The notes beneath the pieces were generated by a model. The model had not been told where the DNA came from and made no database searches. It saw only the letters and a list, made by a program, of their open reading frames with translations. Shown piece after piece: positions 58,517 to 64,000 of a stretch of 64,000 nucleotides of DNA. The translations under genes were made by a program, and so were the position numbers. The DNA lies in NCBI RefSeq assembly GCF_014205155.1, contig NZ_JACHMX010000001.1, positions 744,001 to 808,000 on the forward strand. The letters run 5' to 3'. Position 1 is the first letter of the stretch; each line of letters begins with the position of its first letter. The DNA is from Amycolatopsis umgeniensis. GTDB lineage: Bacteria; Actinomycetota; Actinomycetes; Mycobacteriales; Pseudonocardiaceae.

Positions 58517-59761
58517 GTGACCCGACCGCAGGATGCCCGCAGCGGGATCGAGGCGACGTACGGCCCGCTTCTCACGCCCGCTCGGCCCGATGGGTCGAGC
58601 GGGCGTCCCGTGCAGCTCTGGGCGCTGCTGCCGAGAGAGCTGGCGACCGCGTTCCGGCCGGTGCTGGCCGACGTGGCCGGGGAGGTGGTCCGCGAGATCC
58701 AGCGGACCATCCCCGACTACGCGCGACCGCTGGACGGCGCTTTCGGGAAAGCGCTCAAGACCGGTGTCCAGATGGCGTTCCTGCAGTTCGTGGAGCGGAT
58801 CGGGAACCCGGAAGCCCCGTCGGAAGACCGGCGGAGCGTGTTCCTGAGCCTGGGCGTCCAGGAGTTCCACCAGGGCCGCAACGTCGACGTCCTCCAGGCC
58901 GCGTACCGGGTCGGAGCCAGGGTGACCTGGCGCCGGGTGGCCGAGGCCGGCCGTCGCGCCGGCGTGCCCTCGGCGACGCTGTGCCTGCTCGCGGAAGCCA
59001 TCTTCGCTTACATCGACGAGCTGTCGGCGCTGTCCGTCGAGGGCCACGCGGAGGCGCGGGAGAAGGCCGCGGGCGCACTGGAGCGCCGACGGCACCGGCT
59101 GATGGAGCTCCTGCTCGCCGACCCGCCCTCCCCTCCCGACGTCCTCAAGAACGCCGCCGACCTGGCCCGCTGGCAACTGCCCGACCTGCTCGTCGCCGTC
59201 GCCCTCGACCAGCCGTCGGACGAAGCCCCAGTGGCCGCGTCGAGCGCGCTGGCGGACTTCGAGAGCACCTCGCCCTGTCTGTTGCTCCCCGCTCCGGAAC
59301 CGGATCAACGGGACCAGTTCGCCGAAGATCTGGCAGGCTGGCGGGCCGCGATCGGCCCCGCCGTCCCGCCGGCCTTCGCGGCACGTTCCCTGAGGGCCGC
59401 GCGGGAGGCCCTGCGTCTCGTCGACTCCGGCGGTCTCGCCGACGAGCCCGTGACGTGGTGCGTCGACCATCTTTCGCGCCTGTGGCTGTTCAAGGAACCG
59501 TTCTTGGCCGCCGAACTGGTCCGGGAACGGCTCGGTCCGCTGGCCGGGTTGACCGGGAAGCAGCACTCGCGGCTGGCCGGGACGCTGCTGGCGTGGCTCG
59601 AGACCTGCGGGAACGTCCGGGAAGTGGCGGAACGGCTAGCGGTGCATCCGCAGACCGTGCGATCACGCGCCCAGGAGCTGGAGGCACTGTTCGCGGACGG
59701 GCTGCGGGATCCTGAGCGACGGTTCGAGATGATCCTCGCCCTGCGGGCCGCCCCCTCCTGA
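58517..59761 (+). CDS. PucR-type regulator (paralog 4)
   Basis: A 414-residue paralog with the same order as the three others: LWALLPRELATAFRPVLADV at the N-terminal domain, VTWRRVAEAGRRAGVPSATL and FAYIDELSALSVEGHAEARE in the middle, and the HTH_30 end AERLAVHPQTVRSRAQELEALFADGL. The recognition helix differs from paralog 3 after H-P-Q-T-V-R, so the operators may differ. GTG 58517 follows a GAGGTGACGAG stretch. It is 32 bp behind paralog 3. A long 21-nt-period repeat array begins 46 bp after the stop. Confidence 0.82.
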   Translation: MTRPQDARSGIEATYGPLLTPARPDGSSGRPVQLWALLPRELATAFRPVLADVAGEVVREIQRTIPDYARPLDGAFGKALKTGVQMAFLQFVERIGNPEAPSEDRRSVFLSLGVQEFHQGRNVDVLQAAYRVGARVTWRRVAEAGRRAGVPSATLCLLAEAIFAYIDELSALSVEGHAEAREKAAGALERRRHRLMELLLADPPSPPDVLKNAADLARWQLPDLLVAVALDQPSDEAPVAASSALADFESTSPCLLLPAPEPDQRDQFAEDLAGWRAAIGPAVPPAFAARSLRAAREALRLVDSGGLADEPVTWCVDHLSRLWLFKEPFLAAELVRERLGPLAGLTGKQHSRLAGTLLAWLETCGNVREVAERLAVHPQTVRSRAQELEALFADGLRDPERRFEMILALRAAPS

Positions 59762-59807
59762 CGTCTGGGTTGTCGCGTGAAGGCACCCCTTGGGCAACGT
59801 TCGTGGC

Positions 59808-59971
59808 GTGACTCGCGTGCTTGGAGCCGTAACTCACGTGTTCGAGACCGTGACTCGCGTGCTTAGAGCCGTAACTCGAGTGTGCGGTCCCTGAGCACGT
59901 GAGTTACGGCTCCAGTCACACGAGTTACGGCTCCAGACACGGGAGGTCCGGCTCCGAGCACGCAAGTTCGG
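59808..59971. repeat. 21-nt-period repeat array, longest copy
   Basis: Four direct units of 21 bases at 59808, 59829, 59850 and 59871 (type GTGACTCGCGTGCTTGGAGCC) are followed by two or three inverted units (GAGTTACGGCTCC at 59900-59945, degenerate to 59971). The cores ACTCGCGTG, ACTCACGTG and ACTCGAGTG are each near-palindromes. It lies between the PucR operon and the convergent end of the mce operon, so it may serve as terminator, but its family recurs at 13.7, 40.6 and 47.4 kb. Confidence 0.85.
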
Positions 59972-60009
59972 CGCACCGTCATCCGGGACGCGGTAAGTGC
60001 GGAGAACGG

Positions 60010-60636
60010 TCAGGCGGCGGCGAGGGCGGTGACTCGCCAGCGGCCGTCGGAGCGTTCGGCGGTGACGCTCAGCTGAGCCGCCCCCGTGCTCCGCTGCCCA
60101 TCCCCCCGCACCCCGGTCTGGTCCAGGAACACCAGCAGCGAAGCCCGGTCCCCGTCGAGCATCTTGACGCCCGAGACCACCGGAGTCGACGTCACGACCA
60201 GCTTCTGCTCCGTCGCCAGCCCCCGGACCTGCGCGAACAGCTGGTCGTACTGCCCAAGCGCGTGCCCGGTCAGGACCTCTTTGGCGGCCTTTTCGCTCTT
60301 GGCGGGGTCGTCGTAGCGGTACGAGAACACCGTGCCGAGCGCTTTGCCGACCTGATCGCTCACCTCGGCGGTCGTGGCGACGTCGGTCAGGGCGGTGTTG
60401 TGCGCCAGGACAGCCGTGGCGTCCCGCGCTTCGATCGCGAACCACCCCGCGAGGCCCGCCATCACCACCGCGACAGCGCCGAACACCAAAGCCCCCCGTC
60501 GCCGCACCGGGACAACGACCGGAGCCGGTGTTTCCTCAGGCACGACAGCGTCTTCGAGGACCCGGGTGCTCCCGCCCATCTTTCCGGCGACCTTCACGGT
60601 GCGCCGCACCGGCTTGACGGCTCGTTTCGTGGTCAT
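60010..60636 (-). CDS. Mce-associated membrane protein (distal)
   Basis: A 208-residue protein, basic at the N-terminus (MTTKRAVKPVRRTVKVAGK), with one membrane segment (GALVFGAVAVVMAGLAGWFAI, about 49-69) and an extracytoplasmic domain of the SnoaL/Mce-associated type (QVGKALGTVFSYRYDDP, FLDQTGVRGDG, RWRVTALAA at the end). Such proteins (Mas, for example Rv0177-type) accompany mce operons and are thought to stabilise the Mce complex. ATG 60636 has GGAGG 5 nt upstream and follows the previous Mas gene by 11 bp. It is the last gene of the operon. Confidence 0.85.
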   Translation of the reverse strand: MTTKRAVKPVRRTVKVAGKMGGSTRVLEDAVVPEETPAPVVVPVRRRGALVFGAVAVVMAGLAGWFAIEARDATAVLAHNTALTDVATTAEVSDQVGKALGTVFSYRYDDPAKSEKAAKEVLTGHALGQYDQLFAQVRGLATEQKLVVTSTPVVSGVKMLDGDRASLLVFLDQTGVRGDGQRSTGAAQLSVTAERSDGRWRVTALAAA

Positions 60637-60647
60637 TCCGTCCTCCG

Positions 60648-61151
60648 TCAGGGCTTTCCGGTGTCGGTCACCGGCACTTGGCCGAGCGACGTGACGCGCC
60701 ATCCGTCCGGTGTCCGGTTCAGGCCGGCGCGGAACCGGTTGTGCTTGGTGACGGCTTCCCCACCGTCGGGCCGGACTTCGAGTTCGACCGAAGCGATCAC
60801 CTCGGCTGTCCCGCCGCCACTGTCCACTTCGGTCACCGCGGCGTCCACGACCCGGCCGGTGGTGACGGTCTTCGCCTGGCCGATCCGGCCGAGCCCGCCT
60901 TCCCGGTCCCGCGAGAGCTCGTCATGCAGCGCGCCGCCGGAAAGGTTCAGCCAGTTCTGGTAGCCCTGTTCGGCTTGGCGATAGTCCAAAGTGGTCAGTG
61001 CGGCGACCGCTTGTCTGCCCATCAGCAACGCCTCCTCACGGACCGTCGCCCGCGCGACGCCGTCGTCCCGGCTCGCGTCCCACCACGAGTAGCCGAACCA
61101 GGCGGCGAACGCGGTGGCCACCACCGCGAGCAGGACCGCGAGTCGAGTCAT
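60648..61151 (-). CDS. Mce-associated membrane protein (proximal)
   Basis: A 167-residue protein with an N-terminal membrane segment (LAVLLAVVATAFAAWFGYSWW) and an extracytoplasmic domain of the same type as the distal Mas protein (ALTTLDYRQAEQGYQNWLNLSGG, GWRVTSLGQV near the end). ATG 61151 follows GGAAGG by 8 nt. The start overlaps the last codons of the MceF-like gene by 7 nt inside another frame, so it is expressed with the mce operon. Confidence 0.85.
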   Translation of the reverse strand: MTRLAVLLAVVATAFAAWFGYSWWDASRDDGVARATVREEALLMGRQAVAALTTLDYRQAEQGYQNWLNLSGGALHDELSRDREGGLGRIGQAKTVTTGRVVDAAVTEVDSGGGTAEVIASVELEVRPDGGEAVTKHNRFRAGLNRTPDGWRVTSLGQVPVTDTGKP

Positions 61152-61156
61152 CGTCT

Positions 61157-62257
61157 TCACCTTCCCGGTACGTTCTGCGAGCCGCGCACGTTCGTCGGGT
61201 TGCCCTTCGGCAGCGCACAGCGCGCCGCGGTGTTCAACGGACGCGCCGAAGTGTCGAGCCCGTCGCGGTAGGCCGTTCCGTAGCCGGTGACGCACGGCGG
61301 CGGATCGAAGAACGTCAGCGACAGGCCGACGTGCGCGCCGTCCGGCCCCATGATCGCGTGGCCCGCCGCGACCGCCTTGGGCGCGGTGACCAGCAATTGC
61401 TCGAGGCCGTCCTGCCGCGTCTCCAGCACGTCCGCGGTGGTCAGCAGGTTCGCCAGCAGGATGCCGAGGCTCGGGCCGGTCTCCCGCAGGAGCGTGCTGA
61501 CCTCGTTCGCCGCCGCCGGGACGGCCGGAATGAGCCGCCGCAGATCCCCGTCGGAGCTCTTCAACGTCGCGGCGAGCAGTTTCGCGTTGGTACCGAAGGA
61601 ACGGATCGCGTCGGCCTGGGAGACCTGCGTGTCGAGCACTGTCTGCGCATCGGTCACGAACCTGGTCAGCGGGCCGACGTGCGCGCTCGCCTCCTTCACG
61701 AACTCGATCCCCCGCCCGACGAGCTGGTCCAGCGCCGGGCCGGCGTCGGAAGTCGCGTTGTACAGCTCGTCGACGACGGTCCGCAGGGCGGGCTTCGGCA
61801 CCGAGTTGGCGAAGGAGTCCACACTGGACAGGACGACGTCCACCGGCAGCGGGATCTTCGTATCCGCTTCGGCGATCACCGAACCGTCTCGCAACATGGC
61901 GCCGTCGCCGCGACGCGGCCGCAGGTCGACGTACTGCTCACCGACGGCGGATCGGTTGGCCACGACCGCTTCCGTATCCGCGGGGACCTCCGGGCCGCCC
62001 GGATCGATGTCGAGATCCACCTCCATGCCGGAGGCGGTCAGCCGCAGTTCGCCGACCCGGCCGATCGGCACGCCGCGATAGGTGACCTCGGCGTTGCTGA
62101 AGATGCCCCCGCCGGTGGCGAGCCGCACCTTGACGGTGTAGCCGCGGTCGAGCACCAGCTTGTCCAGCCCCGCGTACGTCGCGCCGACGTACGCGACGCC
62201 GAGGACGGCGACGGCCACGAAGACCACCAGCTGGACACGGACGAACTTGGTCAGCAT
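61157..62257 (-). CDS. MCE family protein (MceF-like)
   Basis: A 366-residue Mce protein, one of six subunits of an ABC-type lipid importer across the actinomycete envelope. A membrane segment (LVVFVAVAVLGVAYVGATY, residues 9-27) is followed by the MCE domain (VKVRLATGGGIFSNAEVTYRGVPIGRV, VGEQYVDLRP) and a long helical region. The C-terminus ends without the RGD-type or long Pro-rich tail of some MceF proteins. Its ATG shares the last base of the preceding gene's TGA. Position after the lipoprotein subunit fits MceF. Confidence 0.9.
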   Translation of the reverse strand: MLTKFVRVQLVVFVAVAVLGVAYVGATYAGLDKLVLDRGYTVKVRLATGGGIFSNAEVTYRGVPIGRVGELRLTASGMEVDLDIDPGGPEVPADTEAVVANRSAVGEQYVDLRPRRGDGAMLRDGSVIAEADTKIPLPVDVVLSSVDSFANSVPKPALRTVVDELYNATSDAGPALDQLVGRGIEFVKEASAHVGPLTRFVTDAQTVLDTQVSQADAIRSFGTNAKLLAATLKSSDGDLRRLIPAVPAAANEVSTLLRETGPSLGILLANLLTTADVLETRQDGLEQLLVTAPKAVAAGHAIMGPDGAHVGLSLTFFDPPPCVTGYGTAYRDGLDTSARPLNTAARCALPKGNPTNVRGSQNVPGR

Positions 62258-63240
62258 CAGCGGCCACCACTGTTCTTGAAGGTCAGGAACGTGTTCAGGT
62301 AGTCGCCGCGGATGGCCTCGAGCGCGGCGTCGGGGAACGGGAAGGTGAAGATCATCTCCATCGCCTTCGGCAGCTTGTCCCCGGAGTCGGCCAGCCGCCG
62401 CAGCAACGGCTCGAGCGCTTTGAGGTCGGCGACGAGGTCGTCCTTGCTGCGGTTCACCGTGTCGACCGCGACCGAAGTGAGCCCGTCCAGCGACTTCAGC
62501 ATCCCGACGAGCGCCTGACGCTGCTGGTTCAGCACCTCGATCCCGGGGGTGAGCCCGTTCAGCGTCGCCTTGATCTCTTCGGTGTTCCCGTTCAGCGTCG
62601 CCGCGAGTTTGTTGACACTCTCGATCGCGCGCGTGATCTCCGCCTTGTGCTCGTCGAGCCCGCGCACGAAGGTGTCGAGATTCGCCAGCAGGCTGCGGGC
62701 CGCGCTTTCCTTGCCGCCGAGCGCGTCGTTCAGTTCGCGGGTGATGTTCTGCACCTGCGCGACGCCTCCACCATTGAGCAGCAGGGAAAGCGCGCCGAAG
62801 ACCTCCTCGATCTCCGGGGTCAGCGACGAACTGGCGAGCGGGATCACCGCGCCGTCGACCAACCGCCCGTTCGGTGTCCCTTCGGCGGGCGGCGCGAGCT
62901 CGACGAACTTCTCACCGAGGATGCTCGCCTGCCGCAGCCGCGCGACGGCGTTGGCGGGCAGGTTCACGTCCCCGTTGATCAGCAGTCCGACCACCGCGCT
63001 GCGGCCGTCCGGCGCCAGTTCGACCGTCCGCACCTGCCCGACCGGGACGTCGTTGACCTTCACCCCGGACTGCGGCACGAGATCCAGCACGTTGGTGAAA
63101 CTCGCCGTGACGTGGATCGGGCGCTCGCCCAGCGCGGCGCCGCCCGGCAACGGGATGTCGTAGACGTCGACACCGCCGCTGCAGCCGGTGGCGGCCAGCG
63201 TGAGGGCCAGCAGGGCCGCGCATTTGAACCGGGACTTCAT
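62257..63240 (-). CDS. MCE family lipoprotein (MceE/LprK-like)
   Basis: A 327-residue Mce subunit with a lipoprotein signal (lipobox AATGC, residues about 16-20), then the MCE domain (IHVTASFTNVLDLVPQSGVKVND, LGEKFVELAPP) and a helical C-terminal region with NKLAATLNGNTEEIKATLNGL. The lipobox marks it as the MceE/LprK-type subunit. The ATG overlaps the MceD-like stop by ATGA, and its own stop touches the next start. C-terminal helices of this sort line the lipid tunnel in Mce complexes. Confidence 0.9.
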   Translation of the reverse strand: MKSRFKCAALLALTLAATGCSGGVDVYDIPLPGGAALGERPIHVTASFTNVLDLVPQSGVKVNDVPVGQVRTVELAPDGRSAVVGLLINGDVNLPANAVARLRQASILGEKFVELAPPAEGTPNGRLVDGAVIPLASSSLTPEIEEVFGALSLLLNGGGVAQVQNITRELNDALGGKESAARSLLANLDTFVRGLDEHKAEITRAIESVNKLAATLNGNTEEIKATLNGLTPGIEVLNQQRQALVGMLKSLDGLTSVAVDTVNRSKDDLVADLKALEPLLRRLADSGDKLPKAMEMIFTFPFPDAALEAIRGDYLNTFLTFKNSGGR

Positions 63241-64000
63241 TTCGCCCCCGAGAATTCGGTGAGGTTCCCTCGGCCGTCCAGCGTTCCCGCGCCCTGGTTG
63301 TACGCGCCGAGCACGTTCGCCAGCGCGTTCGGCGCGGCGTCGAGCGCCTCGCTCAGCGACGCCTTCTGCTGCGTGAGCACCTTGGTGATCTCGGCGAGTT
63401 TGTCCACATCGGACTTCACTTTGCCCCGGTTGTCCTTGATGAAGCCCTGAACCACGCTGAGCGCCTCGGTGAGTTCGGTCATCGCACCGGAGAACTGGTC
63501 CCGCTGATCGGCCAGGATCTTGCTGATCGAGGAGATCTGCTGGATCGCCTGTTTCACCTTGTCGTCGTTCGAGGCGAGCATCGCGGTGAACTTGCTGATG
63601 TTGTCGACGGAGTTGAACAGGTCGTCCTTGGAATCGCTCGCCGTCCTGGCGAACTCGCCGAGGTTCTTGATCGCCTCGCCGAGTTTGCCGCCGTTGCCGT
63701 CGAGGTAGGTCGCGGCCTTGGTCAGAACGTCGCTGACGGCTCCGTCCCGGTTGGCGCCCTTCGGTCCCAGCGCGGTCATCAGCTGGTTGAGACTGCCGAG
63801 GAGTTCGTCGACCTCGACGGGGGTCACGGTGCGCTCGGGTGGGATCCGGGCGTCGCCGCCCAGTTCCGGCCCGCCGAGGTACACCGGGGTCAGCTGCACG
63901 TACCGGTCGGCGACCAGGCTCGGCGTGATCACGACGGCGCCGACGTCGGCGGGCAGTTTGACGTCGGGCCGGACCGACATCGTCACCTCGACGTTCGTGG
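63237..64000 (-). CDS. MCE family protein (MceD-like), 3' part
   Basis: The frame is open to the right edge, so only the C-terminal 254 codons are seen. They include the end of the MCE domain (VVITPSLVADRYVQLTPVYLGG) and the helical region (NLGEFARTASDSKDDLFNSVDN, VKSDVDKLAEITKVL). The order before MceE- and MceF-like genes indicates MceD. An apparent ATG at 63986 is internal and not the start. The protein ends LTEFSGAK with no long Pro-rich extension. Its stop overlaps the MceE-like start by ATGA. Confidence 0.88.
   Translation of the reverse strand, partial: TNVEVTMSVRPDVKLPADVGAVVITPSLVADRYVQLTPVYLGGPELGGDARIPPERTVTPVEVDELLGSLNQLMTALGPKGANRDGAVSDVLTKAATYLDGNGGKLGEAIKNLGEFARTASDSKDDLFNSVDNISKFTAMLASNDDKVKQAIQQISSISKILADQRDQFSGAMTELTEALSVVQGFIKDNRGKVKSDVDKLAEITKVLTQQKASLSEALDAAPNALANVLGAYNQGAGTLDGRGNLTEFSGAK

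Noticed and set aside
59808..59971. CRISPR array
   Set aside because: The 21-nt period has no separate repeat and spacer parts, units vary along their whole length, and later units are inverted.

Overview
The window is high-GC actinobacterial DNA with frequent GTG starts, stop/start overlaps of the ATGA or GTGA type, lipobox proteins, PASTA-free Ser/Thr kinases, an mce operon and two valine tRNAs. Gene content (indolepyruvate oxidoreductase with a divergent Lrp gene, PucR-type regulators, ARE-type ABC-F protein, DUF2382 protein) and the GTGAAGG...CCTTCAC intergenic palindromes point to a Pseudonocardiaceae chromosome, most likely Amycolatopsis. That genus call is an inference; no 16S gene is present.

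Layout. 1-5.7 kb: partial subtilisin-like protease, a broken remnant joining the start of a dynamin-like GTPase to the end of another gene, a fused indolepyruvate ferredoxin oxidoreductase and its divergent Lrp/AsnC regulator. 6-13.6 kb: WYL regulator divergent from a UvrA-like ATPase over a palindrome, a lipoprotein, a GPP34/GOLPH3 protein, a YidC paralog with a small membrane partner, and an ABC-F protein. 14-18.8 kb: DUF218 membrane protein, methyltransferase, and a second ABC-F gene of the antibiotic-resistance type preceded by a leader peptide and an RNA structure that can bury its ribosome binding site, then a DUF2382 protein. 18.8-27.8 kb: Ser/Thr kinase coupled to a membrane protein, a secreted Thr/Pro-rich protein, a three-gene phosphatase/histidine kinase/response regulator operon, a 39-residue membrane protein, a TerC transporter behind a probable manganese riboswitch, and a flavin-dependent oxidoreductase.

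27.8-39.5 kb is the most remarkable part. Reading left is a coupled chain of an antigen-85/mycolyltransferase-like esterase, a short-chain reductase and a glycosyltransferase; reading right is a secreted protein, a FadD32-like fatty acyl-AMP ligase, a Pks13-architecture polyketide synthase (ACP-KS-AT-ACP-TE) and an MFS exporter, again coupled by overlapping stop/start codons. Together these resemble the mycolate condensation, reduction and transfer machinery of mycobacteria, in a genome whose family is described as lacking mycolic acids. A glycolipid or mycolate-like alpha-branched lipid pathway is the working hypothesis.

39.5-64 kb: glyoxalase-like protein with a divergent TetR regulator and twin operators, two tRNA-Val genes, a tandem pair of receptor Ser/Thr kinases, a Cu+ P-type ATPase, a tandem pair of secreted DUF6801-like proteins, a lipoprotein, a secreted lipase, a GtrA protein, four related PucR-type regulators with an alpha/beta hydrolase among them, and the distal end of an mce operon (MceD-, MceE- and MceF-like proteins plus two Mce-associated proteins) running off the right edge.

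Intergenic DNA carries three repeat families: GTGAAGG-type long palindromes (four copies), a duplicated inverted-repeat element (5.9 and 51 kb) and a 21-nt-period CACGCGAGT-type element at four loci. No CRISPR array, insertion sequence, rRNA or prophage was seen.
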